This document shows, piece by piece, positions 27,535-41,340 of a DNA stretch of 64,000 bases. The DNA is from Paraspadella gotoi (Eukaryota; Chaetognatha): positions 7,698,629 to 7,762,628 of the forward strand of contig CM119265.1 in assembly GCA_051294375.1 (NCBI GenBank), given 5' to 3'. The first letter of the stretch is position 1, and every line of letters begins with the position of its first letter. A model generated the notes under the pieces. That model was not told the DNA's origin. It made no database searches and worked only from the letters and a program-made list of their open reading frames with translations. The translations under genes were made by a program, and so were the position numbers.

Positions 27535-28620
27535 TGAAAACGTGTTGATCTTCGCCTTTGTCGTCGTTCGATCGCGATTGATCCATTCTGCACACTGGTG
27601 GTCTTCGCCTTTCGCGGAATCCTGCTGTTTACGACCGTCTCCTAGAGACGAGATTAGAAGAAAGAGAAAAGATACAGAATATTATTTTTTTAAAATTCAT
27701 CTTGTTTTATCTCTCATTAAAAAAAAAGTCATCTATTTCAGAGATCGGCTCGCTCGAACGAATAGAGTTAAAAACAGTTCCTACCTTTGGTCTTTCTTAA
27801 TAAAAAAAGATTTAATCAAAGTTTCTTCATTACTTTTTCGTGATTACGAAATTGCGTATATTTCTATAGCGATTAACGAAGTTCCTTAAACAAAAACTGT
27901 ATTTATTTTTCATGTGAACATTTAATCATTTCTCATCGGTCTAAACTTTGTCATTAATCGAACGACAAGAGAAACCCTGAACGTGCCGCTCTTGTCCACT
28001 TTCGGGTTTACATCTGTTTGAGTCAAAACAATTCGGTGTATGGCCAATTTGTTTTGTTTTTTTTGGGGGGGGGGGTTGGCATCGTCGTCGTCGTCGTGAT
28101 GGCGCGGTTCGAAAAATTGAGTAAACAAAACAGAACGGCATCGGACGGCCCGTCCACAGGGTGTAAAGCTCGGTTCGGTGAGAATTATAGAACAAAACAT
28201 AAAGATAGGCTTTATGACAGAGAGAGAGAGAGAATGAGAGAGAGTAGAGAGAAGAGAAGAGAGGGAGAAAGAGAAGAAGAGAGAGATGAGAGATAGGTAG
28301 TTAACTAGTAATAGAGTATTTATGTATACTAATGCTGTCTACATATAAATGCTTAAGACATTAGCAAAAATAAAAGAAAAAATGTGTCGGAGTCGTAATT
28401 GATAATTTAATCTACGTACGTACAATCTCTAAACTTTGGTTTTGTTTTTCTGTTGTTACATTTGTTTTGTTTTTTTTACAATGCTATTTTGTTTTTTTTT
28501 TTTTTTTCGTTCTCTCTCTGGCGGACGAAATCAGAAAACAAGTTGGTCTTCGAGCGTGTGACCTTTGGAGAGGGAACAAAAACTTTTGCCCGCGTCGACT
28601 TGTTTGAGAGAATAAAGAGA

Positions 28621-29217
<597 letters not shown>

Positions 29218-30570
29218 ATGTGTAAACGAGCGATGACTCGAAGCGATTGCTTATTTGGTTTCTTTCCAGAATTGGAGCGATTCTCGAAAGACAAATGCGG
29301 AAAAGAAGGAAAAAGAGGAAAAGAGGAGTGGTCATTGGCGAGAGAGTCGAAACTTCTAAACCAATTTCGCCTATTAACTTTTTCTTTTCCTCCCATCCCT
29401 CCTCTTTTCTAACGGGTTTTGTATTTGGAAATAAGTAGACATATTAAGAAATATATTTATTTTAGTTTACGTCTTAAACTTATTTGAATCAATGCAATTT
29501 CGCATTGTGTCATTGTAGAAATTATAGAATTGATACATTGTATCATTTTTTTCGCGAGGATTTTCGGTCAAATACCTTCTCAACCACTTCGAAATTCTAT
29601 CCAAGCTTTTTTTAAAACGCCCTCACCCTTAACCAATTCCTGTCCATTATTAATTATGTTTTCTGAATCTTCTCCCGATAGAAATAACTTCCCCTTCCAC
29701 CTCCCCTCCACCTCCTCTTCCACTCTTCACATCCACTCTTCCACCCTTCCACCCTTCCACTCAAAACACCCTTCCCCCCTTACCCCACCCTCTCCATGCT
29801 TTCTATTGATCAAGTCCTTCCAACGCAAGTTAGAGAAATATGTGCTCATCATTATCTATTCATCTTCGTCTATTGTCAATTGTCTCTCGTCTTCTTCTGC
29901 TCTCTCTTCCCTTCACTCTCTCTCTCTCTCTCTCTCTGTCTCTGCTTTCTTCTCTCTCTCACTCATCTCCTCTTCTCTCTCTCTCTCTCGTCTTCTCTTT
30001 CTTCCTCCTCTCTTCCGCTCTGACTCGATCCAAATTCTTTCCACTCTCAATTTTTTTTCTCTCCGCCTGACTCCCCCGGGTAGAAGAAAGGCAAGATAAA
30101 ATTAAAATTTGAATAAACAATCGATTTTGGTTCAAAACCCACCCGGCACGGTCGAGAGAAAAGAAACAAAAACAGAAGAAAACAAACACGAAAAAGAATA
30201 CAAAAATCTTTGAAGCAAGACACGACAAAACGGAAACGAGAACGGCCTAAATACAGAAGACTAGAAACGGTATAGAATAACAAGCTAATTGATGTGGAAC
30301 GATCAAGGACAAAGAGTTTTCGTCTTTTGGTGTTTCGTGTCATGATTTATCATATATTTTGTCATCGTATTCATCAGTTGTGCACTAGTCGAGTCTTTCG
30401 TTCTTGTTGTCATTGTCATCATCTCGTCGTCCCCGAACAGAAGGAAACTCAATTTTTAAAGAAGAAAAACGAAGAAAAGAAAAAAGAACAAGTAAAAAAG
30501 TTAATAGGAAATTGTTTTGGAAAGAAAAGAAATGAAATAGGAAGAGAAAGAAAGGGAAAAAGAGTAAAAT
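29218..30570 (+). repeat. Left arm of a 1.3-kb inverted duplication
   Basis: Matches the reverse complement of about 32650-33851 with many small indels. Matching landmarks are the GAAAAAGAGGAAAAGAGG-like tract near 29310, the TCAATGCAATT... stretch near 29490 and the CAATCGATTTTGGTTC block near 30120. The N gap 33122-33390 in the other arm is represented here by about 29650-30050. Confidence 0.75.
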
Positions 30571-31904
30571 GAAGCACAGGAAGGAGATCCAGAAGGAGAG
30601 AGGTGGTGAAGAAAGTTAAAAGAAGAAAGAAAGAAGTTGAAGAGAGCAAAGACCAAAACAAATTGAATGAAAATCTCTAAACTATTTAGTAGTAAAAGAA
30701 AAGACAATTACTCTTGATATTTTTTCAAAAAATAAAACCTGTACCAATAGCTCTGTACAGTTTTCAATAGGTATATAATTAATTATAAAACATTCATCGT
30801 GCGTAAGAGCTTCACGCTGCGCAAGGTCAAGGATAAATTGGAAAATTCTTTTGTCTGACCTTTTTTAATGACGTAGATCGTCCGATCCCAGTTCTCGACC
30901 TGTTTCACATGCCACGTAGCAATTGCACTAAGGTGACGAAAACGTCGATTTCAAGGACGAAATTCTCTCTCCTCTCTCTCTCTCCCCTTCTCTCTCAAAA
31001 TGGTCTCTTTTACTCAGCTCGTCTCGCCTGCTCGTTCGCTTCTCGAAGGCTCTCTCTCCTCTCTCTCTCTTTCTCCGTTCCAGCCCCTCTCTCTCTCTCT
31101 TTCCTCGTGTGAAAAATAAATTATCAGCTTACCTGTTCCAATATATTGACGCAACAAAAAATGTAAAAAAAATATATTAAATCGATGGAACCTGAGGGTT
31201 AAAAAAAATCTATTCTAGGGCTTCTTCGTTCTATGCGATTTATTTACTGGAATGAAAACATTTGTAATATATTTTTTTTAAATTGCGCGCGCTACGAGAG
31301 TTCTACCTAACTAATTCTTTGTAACAATTAACGCTTGCGTGGCTGCGACGGGGTCATGGAGACGTCACAAACGGTGACACTTCACCGTCCAAAAAAAACA
31401 TGAACGACTAAAATAGTTCTTAATCTCGACTCTCGCTCCTCACATATCAGACAATTCTGATAGATTTACCAAATTAGCAAATCCTTCGGTTCAATGATCC
31501 AAGTCATCTCTAAAATGATTTCACGATACCGACAATTCTGATCTCAACGAACCCACCGAGGTGAGGTGGGTCTATTGCATTGGGGACTTTGGTTGGTGTC
31601 CGTGAGACGGATGGACGAACGTTAAAAGAAATTGCAATGGAGGATCAACGGAAGTCAGATTGGGTCGAGGGGCGAGGGATTGAGTTAAGGGGGTGTGGAT
31701 GGGGGGCTGAAGAGAGGGAAGTCTCTGAAAAAGGGGGGGGGTCGTTAAGGGGGACGCCATTGTCGCCCGGCGGACAACGAGAGCCGCGGGAACGGAACGA
31801 TCGCGCATGACTTTGACAAGGCGATGATAATTGGAATTCTAATTTTCTTTAAAAATTGTCCATGGAGGGTGGAAGCGAAGGAAGGTGAGCAGGAGGTGAT
31901 TTGG

Positions 31905-31959
<55 letters not shown>

Positions 31960-31961
31960 GA

Positions 31962-31994
<33 letters not shown>

Positions 31995-32202
31995 AGAGTG
32001 GGGGGGACTGCAAGAACCGGAGCAAAATGTCCATCTCTTTGGTTTACGATTCCCGAACGCACCGTCCTTTCAAATCGCTCTCGTTTCTCTCCTTTTTCCT
32101 TTTTTTCCCTTTTTTTTTCTTTACTTTTTTTTTCCACAAGACCGCTTTTCCCCCCTGCTTGTGCTCGAATGACAACCAGCGCCCAAGCTGGGATTCTTTC
32201 GG

Positions 32203-32244
<42 letters not shown>

Positions 32245-32561
32245 CTCCTCTCACTCTCTCTTCTCTCTCTCTTCTCTCACTCTCTCTCTCTCTTCTCACT
32301 CTCTCTCCTCTTCTCTTCCCTCTCTCTCTCTCTCCTTCTCTCGTCTCTCTCTCTCTCTTCTAATACCCAAAGAGAGAGTCCCGGCGTCATGGTGTGGAAC
32401 TCTTTCGACCAATCATAATCTTTGGAGAGCATTGAAGCGAGCTTTCGAACCAATCATAATCGAGATCGAAAACTCAACGTTGACGACAGTCTCGTCGATG
32501 ATTTGTCCTTTTGACGTTGGAAAGAGAAGAGACCGTTGATTGCTTTTTCTCCGGGGAAGGG

Positions 32562-32615
<54 letters not shown>

Positions 32616-32640
32616 GAGAGAGACGAGAGGAGAGAAGGGA
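30571..32640. other. Spacer between inverted arms
   Basis: About 2 kb, single copy in the window. It contains TC/GA tracts at 30966-31105, 31907-31998 and 32205-32360. A GC-rich patch lies at 31560-31810, and GACGTCAC occurs near 31369. No convincing coding exon. Confidence 0.5.
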
Positions 32641-33851
32641 GACGTCTTTTCCCTTTCTTTCTCTTCCTATTTCAATTTCTTTTTTTCAAACAATTTCCTA
32701 TTTAACTTTTTATCCTTTTGTCTTTTTTTTCTTTTCTTCGTCTTTTCTTCTTAAAAATTGATTTCCTTCTGTTCGGGGACGACGATGATGACAATGACAA
32801 CAAGAACGAAGACTCGACTAGTGACAATGATGAAGACGATGACAAATGATAATGATTAAGGACCTCATGACATCTACGAAAACAAAGAGAAAACTTTTTG
32901 TCCTTGATGTCGTCAATGATTGTTGTTATTCTTACGTTAGTTTCTGTTTTGGCCGTTTCGGTTTCTGTTTTGTCTGTCTTTGCTTCAATTTTCTTGTTTC
33001 TTTTTCTGTTTTTTTTTCTGTTTTTGTTTCTTTCCTCGACCTCGTTGTTTGGAACCAAAATCGATTGTTATTCAAATTTAATTTTTCTTGCTTTTCTCCG
33101 GGAGAGGCGGAGAGAAAAAAANNNNNNNNNNNNNNNNNNNNNNNNNNNNNNNNNNNNNNNNNNNNNNNNNNNNNNNNNNNNNNNNNNNNNNNNNNNNNNN
33201 NNNNNNNNNNNNNNNNNNNNNNNNNNNNNNNNNNNNNNNNNNNNNNNNNNNNNNNNNNNNNNNNNNNNNNNNNNNNNNNNNNNNNNNNNNNNNNNNNNNN
33301 NNNNNNNNNNNNNNNNNNNNNNNNNNNNNNNNNNNNNNNNNNNNNNNNNNNNNNNNNNNNNNNNNNNNNNNNNNNNNNNNNNNNNNNNNNAGGGAGAAGA
33401 TTAGAAAAACTTAATAATAATGACAGGAATTGGTTAAGGGTGAGGGGTTTTATAAAAGCTTTGATAGAATTTCATGACAGGGTTGAGAAGGTATTTGACG
33501 AAAATCTCGCGAAAAAAAATGATACAATGATACAATTCTATAATTCTACAATGACACAATGCGAGAATTGCATTGATTCAATAAGTTAAACGTAAACTAA
33601 AATAAATATATTCTTAAATGCCTTAATGTTCCAAATACAAACCCGTTAGACAAAGAGGAGGGATGTGGAGGAAAGAAAAAGTTAATAGGGAAATTGGTTA
33701 AGAAGTTTCGACTCTCTCGCCAGATGACCACTTTTCCTCTTTTTCCTCTTTTTCCTTCTTTTTCCGATTTTCTTCGAGAGTCGCTCCAATTCTGGAAAGA
33801 AACCAAATAAGGCAACGCTTCGAGTCATCGCCGATTCACATCTGATCTCTC
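32641..33851 (-). repeat. Right arm of the inverted duplication
   Basis: Reverse-complement counterpart of 29218-30570, interrupted by a 269-N gap at 33122-33390. It borders a GA tract at 32563-32640 and a 599-N gap at 33852-34450. This arm appears to have fewer stray insertions than the left arm. Confidence 0.75.
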
Positions 33852-34450
33852 NNNNNNNNNNNNNNNNNNNNNNNNNNNNNNNNNNNNNNNNNNNNNNNNN
33901 NNNNNNNNNNNNNNNNNNNNNNNNNNNNNNNNNNNNNNNNNNNNNNNNNNNNNNNNNNNNNNNNNNNNNNNNNNNNNNNNNNNNNNNNNNNNNNNNNNNN
34001 NNNNNNNNNNNNNNNNNNNNNNNNNNNNNNNNNNNNNNNNNNNNNNNNNNNNNNNNNNNNNNNNNNNNNNNNNNNNNNNNNNNNNNNNNNNNNNNNNNNN
34101 NNNNNNNNNNNNNNNNNNNNNNNNNNNNNNNNNNNNNNNNNNNNNNNNNNNNNNNNNNNNNNNNNNNNNNNNNNNNNNNNNNNNNNNNNNNNNNNNNNNN
34201 NNNNNNNNNNNNNNNNNNNNNNNNNNNNNNNNNNNNNNNNNNNNNNNNNNNNNNNNNNNNNNNNNNNNNNNNNNNNNNNNNNNNNNNNNNNNNNNNNNNN
34301 NNNNNNNNNNNNNNNNNNNNNNNNNNNNNNNNNNNNNNNNNNNNNNNNNNNNNNNNNNNNNNNNNNNNNNNNNNNNNNNNNNNNNNNNNNNNNNNNNNNN
34401 NNNNNNNNNNNNNNNNNNNNNNNNNNNNNNNNNNNNNNNNNNNNNNNNNN
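33852..34450. other. 599-N gap
   Basis: Sequence unknown. By comparison with the left arm (GA tract at 29110-29215) and with the TC tract that precedes 41341, it probably contains GA/TC simple repeat. Confidence 0.8.
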
Positions 34451-34564
34451 TGTTCATTGCTTCACTTTTTGAGCGGTTGAAGTTTCATCGCCTCGCGCCT
34501 TTGGCTCGAGATCGGCATCTCGCGTCAAGCGATTGGAGAAACCGCGTAAATCTGTTTTTATATA

Positions 34565-34616
34565 AATCAATCAAACAATCATTCAATCAATCAATCAATC
34601 ATTCAATCAATCAATC
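34565..34616. repeat. AATC tetranucleotide microsatellite
   Basis: About 12 imperfect AATC/ATTC units. Confidence 0.85.
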
Positions 34617-34935
34617 GGACATTGGTTCGCCGACGAAATGCAAAGAATCGAGGAAATTAGAGAAAGCTTGGTTTGTGATTGCTTGTACCGAGGATGATTA
34701 AAAGATGGGAGTGAAGTTTAAAGCTGAAAATTAAAGAGCGGTTGATTGGACAGTGCTTGGTTGTACCAGTGAGGAATGGAAGATGGTAGATGGGGTCTTA
34801 GAGATTAAGAAGACATTTATCGAATGACTCGGGAGTGGATGGTATCGAAAGACAGACGGACCAAATTGGACGAGCGCAATGTTTGACTTTAATGATCGGT
34901 AGACTGGATCGGTCTTTGGAATAGTTGTGATCACT

Positions 34936-34975
34936 ATCGGTCGGTCGGTCGGTCGGTCGGTCGGTCGGTCGGTCG
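34936..34975. repeat. GGTC tetranucleotide microsatellite
   Basis: About nine GGTC units. The homologous site in the second copy near 41882 has only about two, so the copies differ in allele length. Confidence 0.85.
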
Positions 34976-36540
34976 CGGTAAGTTGGAAAACGAGCGATCG
35001 ATTGACAAAGTGAGTCACGCGTCTTCGCGAAGTCGATCGCGCCAAGTGAAGCGAGGAAGGTTAGGGTCAGTTCAAATGAGAGTGAGGCTAAGGGTAAGTG
35101 AAGGTTTTATTCGTTTTGTAGAGCGAAAGTCTAGACGTCAGCAAACGGGTGTGAGTGATAAAAAAATTTTCGGACAGTTTAGACGATGTAAGAGAACGTG
35201 AGTGTACGCGATGTGAAAAGCCGGGGCGACGTGAANNNNNNNNNNNNNNNNNNNNNNNNNNNNNNNNNNNNNNNNNNNNNNNNNNNNNNNNNNNNNNNNN
35301 NNNNNNNNNNNNNNNNNNNNNNNNNNNNNNNNNNNNNNNNNNNNNNNNNNNNNNNNNNNNNNNNNNNNNNNNNNNNNNNNNNNNNNNNNNNNNNNNNNNN
35401 NNNNGAGGGGGCGGAAACGACGAGGGTAAGGGTTAGGCTGGAGATGAGGGTAAGGCTTTTTTAACGAAGGTAAACGCGAGCCAGACCTGAATTTAAAATC
35501 GCTTGCGAAGGCAGAGAGAAGAGAGCGGACATAAAAAAAATGTCGGGAGCCGAAATATAGGAAAAAAAAAAACTGGAAATGAGTAGTAGGTTGCTATAAA
35601 AAAAAAGAAGAAAAAAAGCTCATATGAAAAAAAGAGCAAAAGGTTGAAATAAAAAAGCGAAAGACTGAACTCAATGGAGCAAGTGGCTGCTGTAAAAGGA
35701 GATAAAAAGAGCAAGAGAATAAAAAGNNNNNNNNNNNNNNNNNNNNNNNNNNNNNNNNNNNNNNNNNNNNNNNNNNNNNNNNNNNNNNNNNNNNNNNNNN
35801 NNNNNNNNNNNNNNNNNNNNNNNNNNNNNNNNNNNNNNNNNNNNNNNNNNNNNNNNNNNNNNNNNNNNNNNNNNNNNNNNNNNNNNNNNNNNNNNNNNNN
35901 NNNNNNNNNNNNNNNNNNNNNNNNNNNNNNNNNNNNNNNNNNNNNNNNNNNNNNNNNNNNNNNNNNNNNNNNNNNNNNNNNNNNNNNNNNNNNNNNNNNN
36001 NNNNNNNNNNNNNNNNNNNNNNNNNNNNNNNNNNNNNNNNNNNNNNNNNNNNNNNNNNNNNATGCGAATAAAAAAATTGTGAAATCGATGACTCTTACGA
36101 AGACGACGACGACGACGATGAAGACGATAATGACGACGACGACCCGAAATAAAGTGATTCGGGAGGACAAAGTGGAGCGGGCGTGAAAAGTGGAGGGATG
36201 AAGTGGAGCAGGGAAGATGGTGAAAATATATAGTGGAGCACTGGAGCAGACTCGAGAATGGTTGGAGGAAAGAGAGAGTGGGAAGAGAGGGAGGAAAGAA
36301 GGCGAGATGGGAAGGAAAGGAGTTGAGATGGGATNNNNNNNNNNNNNNNNNNNNNNNNNNNNNNNNNNNNNNNNNNNNNNNNNNNNNNNNNNNNNNNNNN
36401 NNNNNNNNNNNNNNNNNNNNNNNNNNNNNNNNNNNNNNNNNNNNNNNNNNNNNNNNNNNNNNNNNNNNNNNNNNNNNNNNNNNNNNNNNNNNNNNNNNNN
36501 NNNNNNNNNNNNNNNNNNNNNNNNNNNNNNNNNNNNNNNN

Positions 36541-36620
36541 GGAAGGAAAGGAGTTGAGATGGGATGGGAAGGAGTTTAGATGGAAGGAAAGAAGTTGAGA
36601 TGGGAAGGAAAGAAGTTGAG
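36541..36620. repeat. GGGAAGGAAAGGAGTTGAGAT-type short tandem repeat
   Basis: Units of roughly 20-22 bp rich in GGAAGGAAAG and TTGAGATGG occur before and after the gap 36335-36540. They are seen ungapped at about 43215-43490 in the second copy. Confidence 0.7.
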
Positions 36621-37633
36621 TAAATGAGAGAAGAAGAAGAAGAGAGAAAGTATTAAAAGGAGTAGAAGGAAGGAAAAGAAGTGAAAATAAGCGAAAAGAG
36701 GGAGAAAAAGGAGAAGGGAAAAATGAAAGGTGCGAAGAAAAATTGTATTTTTTGATAAAAAGATAAAGTTAGAACAAGAGATTAAGTAATAAAAAAAGTA
36801 TAAGATAGAGAAGCTTATACTCCTATAAAAACCCGGAAAAAATCGATTTTCTTCTCGCGACTCAAAAACTCAGTTTCCCAATTATTTCGAAAGGATTTAC
36901 GGAAAAGTCTTTCAATTTAAAAAAAAAGAAAAAAGAAAAAAAGGGAAATAAAATATCCGCGCGGATTTAAAGAAAATTCAGCGGAAAATGTTTTGAAAGA
37001 GACCCCCCAAAAAAAACAAGCTCGCGATTTTTGGAGAAAAACTTTGGCGATCCCGATACAGATATTATACAGGGTTTGGGTGTCTCTATACGTGCGTGTA
37101 TGCCCGTGTGTCCGTCCGTACGTCCATCTTTTTCTCCGTTCAGCCCTCCAATATCAGCAACAAATCCAACGAAGCATAACTCTTTTNNNNNNNNNNNNNN
37201 NNNNNNNNNNNNNNNNNNNNNNNNNNNNNNNNNNNNNNNNNNNNNNNNNNNNNNNNNNNNNNNNNNNNNNNNNNNNNNNNNNNNNNNNNNNNNNNNNNNN
37301 NNNNNNNNNNNNNNNNNNNNNNNNNNNNNNNNNNNNNNNNNNNNNNNNNNNNNNNNNNNNNNNNGACGAGACGCAATTTTTTTCCCGTTATGGTTTCCGG
37401 ATCACGTGATTTCGAGTTCGCGAGAGAAAGGAAGAGACAAGGAGAGGAGAAGGAGAAGTCACGAGTGAAAAGGTGGGATTTGGTCACGGAAATGTGAATC
37501 CTCCCTTTTTTTTTGTGAATGATCTCGATCTATTTGGAAGAAAAAGATGAAAATATCACGATTGAGGACAGAATATTCCTAGGAATTATCAGTATATATT
37601 TATGTCGTGGTGAACCTAAACCAGGCCAACCGA

Positions 37634-37677
37634 GAACCGGAACCGGAACCGGAACCGGAACCGGAACCGGAACCGGT
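37634..37677. repeat. CCGGAA hexanucleotide repeat
   Basis: Seven near-perfect CCGGAA units, each containing a GGAA ETS core. The second copy carries a degraded version near 44560-44625. Confidence 0.85.
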
Positions 37678-38413
37678 TAATTGAGAAAGACAACCGCGAA
37701 GAGTTACTCTTTTATGTACGAGCTTCGCTGAAGCTGGGATTTATTTTTAAAGTCGTCATCGTCATCGTCGTCAAGCAGAGAACTCTTGAGCTGGATCCAT
37801 TCCGTGCTGGCGTTTGGAACCCCCGCGAACTTTAGACCTTGAGGCTACCGAGCAACGAGTCTCTGGTTATCGTCGTCGTCGTCGTCGTCGTCGTCTCCAC
37901 TAGCTGCCACCACCCGAGTTCTCATTCCGGCGCTAATGCAGTTTTGATCCCCCCCAAAAAAGCAATTGCACTCTCTCCCCCCGCAGACTCGCGACGACGA
38001 AGCCGAAAACGAATATAACAAAAAACAAACAAATGAGCAACCGNNNNNNNNNNNNNNNNNNNNNNNNNNNNNNNNNNNNNNNNNNNNNNNNNNNNNNNNN
38101 NNNNNNNNNNNNNNNNNNNNNNNNNNNNNNNNNNNNNNNNNNNNNNNNNNNNNNNNNNNNNNNNNNNNNNNNNNNNNNNNNNNNNNNNNNNNNNNNNNNN
38201 NNNNNNNNNNNNNNNNNNNNNNNNNNNNNNNNNNNNNNNNNNNNNNNNNNNNNNNNNNNNNNNNNNNNNNNNNNNNNNNNNNNNNNNNNNNNNNNNNNNN
38301 NNNNNNNNNNNNAGAGAAGATATTTGGCCTTTAGTTTAGTTATAAATTCGATCACGTTCCTCAACATCGGAAGGATAAAAAGAAAAGAGGCTCTCTGACA
38401 AAAAAATTCGTCC

Positions 38414-38447
<34 letters not shown>

Positions 38448-38475
38448 AGCCTTCAACTACACTCACGACCCACTT

Positions 38476-38532
38476 CACGTCACTTCCGGTCGCGAAGCCT
38501 CGCACGCCCCTCGGCGCCCATGGAGACGTCAC
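38476..38532 (-). promoter_or_regulatory. ETS/CRE composite and CRE-like sites
   Basis: On the minus strand 38490-38476 reads ACCGGAAGTGACGTG, an ETS core fused to a CRE half site. GACGTCAC follows at 38525-38532 in a GC-rich patch between a TC tract and GTC runs. This is promoter-like, but no gene is attached. The motif is disrupted by indels in the second copy near 45420. Confidence 0.35.
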
Positions 38533-38777
38533 CGTCACCGCGGCCACGCCCACCCACGGCGCCGCTGTCATCGTCAACGCCGTCTCGATTACAGTCGTTT
38601 TCCTTTTTCGGTCGTCACTTGATTGATTGATTGATCGATTCCATGATTAACTTCACTTTTAATTTCACGTTCACATCCAACGTAATCCCTGGCGTTTGTA
38701 TTTTCGCAGTAGTCACCTTCGTCGCGATCACCAGCGATTTGCCATCAAAGTAGTAGTCGTCGTGGTGGTCGACATCT

Positions 38778-38810
<33 letters not shown>

Positions 38811-39914
38811 TTCCAATTTCATGGGATTCGCTCTTCAAGGTCTCCCTCACTTTTTTCCCCCTTTTCCAATTCTCAGCGCGAAATTTTCCTTTCGAATATC
38901 TTTTTTTCCCCTTTTTTTTACCTTATTCTTTCTTTTGAGTTCTTGTTTGTTTTTTTTTGGGGGGGGTTATTTTATTTCTATCATTGTTTTGTATTAAAAT
39001 AGTTTTCTCGTCGGAAATCACAACGACGGCGATTAGGATGATTTTAAAATCGAAAAAAAAAANNNNNNNNNNNNNNNNNNNNNNNNNNNNNNNNNNNNNN
39101 NNNNNNNNNNNNNNNNNNNNNNNNNNNNNNNNNNNNNNNNNNNNNNNNNNNNNNNNNNNNNNNNNNNNNNNNNNNNNNNNNNNNNNNNNNNNNNNNNNNN
39201 NNNNNNNNNNNNNNNNNNNNNNNNNNNNNNNNNNNNNNNNNNNNNNNNNNGCCAATTTCCTGCCAACATGAAAGCAATCTGGAAGGAATGGTAAATATGA
39301 AAAATTTCTGAAAATAAATTTAAAAAAAAATAAATATGATAATATCTGAATCCCATGATTTTTGACGCCATTCTATCCCCACTCTTAACCCTTACCAGTT
39401 GCACCCAGTCATTAATTCAATCTCGCGCTTTTTAGTTGCGCCGTGAGTACTCGCGGAGCAACTCTATAAGTCACTTTTCGGTCGGTCTGTCGGTCTGTTG
39501 GTATGTTAAGTTAAAAATGCTCATAACTGTTGGTATGTTAAAAATGCTCATAACTCGCCTGTAGCTGGTTGCTCATTTGTTAAGACATGAAAAAACTTCA
39601 AAGCGACTACTAGCGCCGCCTTTTGTTTTTTAAATCAATCTTATTTAAATCATAAAAAATAAAAGACGTTATTTCAATGCAGGACGTGTCGAAAATACAC
39701 GGAATATACACGGGATAACGAAGTCACTTCGACGCAACACAACATTTGAATTTCCGTTCTTCTTTCTTTTTTATTTTCTTATTTTTTAAGAGAGCTTAAG
39801 AGTAGGGGGGGCGGAGAGAGGAGAATGGAGGAACTCAAAGGGAGAATACGATTTCACCATTTCTCCATTTCTCTCCCCTCAGCGACTCGGATTTTATTTC
39901 CTCAAATGAATTTC

Positions 39915-39950
<36 letters not shown>

Positions 39951-40234
39951 NNNNNNNNNNNNNNNNNNNNNNNNNNNNNNNNNNNNNNNNNNNNNNNNNN
40001 NNNNNNNNNNNNNNNNNNNNNNNNNNNNNNNNNNNNNNNNNNNNNNNNNNNNNNNNNNNNNNNNNNNNNNNNNNNNNNNNNNNNNNNNNNNNNNNNNNNN
40101 NNNNNNNNNNNNNNNNNNNNNNNNNNNNNNNNNNNNNNNNNNNNNNNNNNNNNNNNNNNNNNNNNNNNNNNNNNNNNNNNNNNNNNNNNNNNNNNNNNNN
40201 NNNNNNNNNNNNNNNNNNNNNNNNNNNNNNNNGA

Positions 40235-40265
<31 letters not shown>

Positions 40266-41000
40266 CGAGGGAGAGAGAGAGACCGTGCTTAAGTTTCACA
40301 ATTTTGTTCCGTCAATTATTCAAATTTTCTCGCGTCGTCGAGTTTCATATTCGATTCCATTCGATTTGGAATTTTCCGTCGACACATTTCTCGGAAATGA
40401 GGATAAAAATTAATCGTCGCAAAGAAATCGGCGATATCGAAAAAACTGGAAACTTGAACAATTTTCGTTCGATTCGGTGGGTTTTTTTTTCTGGAGAAAT
40501 GTTTCATAAAGAAACAATTCTTTGAATATTTACTGTAATCTGATAAATAGCGAAAATAAATTAACACGTTTTTCGCTACTGATTTAATTTGCGGTCCATT
40601 TTCAATAAGCAATTTATGCTCGGTTTTATTTTCAAGGAAATATTTGCCTCCTTCTCCCTCTCTCTCTCTCTCNNNNNNNNNNNNNNNNNNNNNNNNNNNN
40701 NNNNNNNNNNNNNNNNNNNNNNNNNNNNNNNNNNNNNNNNNNNNNNNNNNNNNNNNNNNNNNNNNNNNNNNNNNNNNNNNNNNNNNNNNNNNNNNNNNNN
40801 NNNNNNNNNNNNNNNNNNNNNNNNNNNNNNNNNNNNNNNNNNNNNNNNNNNNNNNNNNNNNNNNNNNNNNNNNNNNNNNNNNNNNNNNNNNCGCGCCACC
40901 ACTAGCGCCACCTCCGCCGTCACCGAAGGTTAAACTCTCCGAGGTCGACGTCGACGCGGCATCAAGGTCGCGGGTTCAGATACCTGACGAAAGGAACGAA

Positions 41001-41024
41001 GAGAAAAGAGAGAGTTCATAAAGC

Positions 41025-41060
<36 letters not shown>

Positions 41061-41288
41061 ATCTCTCTCTCATTCTCTTCTCTCTCGATTCTCTCTCGTC
41101 TCTCTCTCTTCTCTCTCTCTCTCTCTCTCTTTCTCTATCTCTCAACCTCTTTATTCTCTGGAAGAGGGCTTAATGGGAATAAAGTACCTCTGGGGGGGTG
41201 CTGGCTAAAACGCTAAGGGTTGAAAGGGCGAAAAAATATCTTTCTCTCTCTTTTCGCTCCTCTCTCTCTCTCTCTCTCATCTCTCATC

Positions 41289-41332
<44 letters not shown>

Positions 41333-41340
41333 TCAATAAT
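41001..41340. repeat. TC microsatellite block between the two copies
   Basis: Broken TC tracts at 41030-41150 and 41243-41333 surround about 80 bp of unique DNA. No gene. Confidence 0.8.

Larger units (their letters stand above)
34451..41000. repeat. First copy of a 6.5-kb noncoding segment, gapped
   Basis: Same content and order as 41341-48070. No gene found. N gaps lie at 35236-35404, 35727-36061, 36335-36540, 37187-37364, 38044-38312, 39063-39250, 39951-40232 and 40673-40891. Most coincide with GA/TC or other purine-rich repeats in the other copy. Confidence 0.8.

Noticed and set aside
33391-33589. ORF crossing the gap at 33122-33390
   Set aside because: It depends on Ns; the visible part matches noncoding inverted-repeat sequence.
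38433-38640. GC-rich + strand frame after a TC tract (THFTSLPVAKPRTPLGAHGD...)
   Set aside because: Codon-like third-position bias, but no start, no donor, and the frame breaks in the second copy; promoter-like GC-rich DNA explains it as well.
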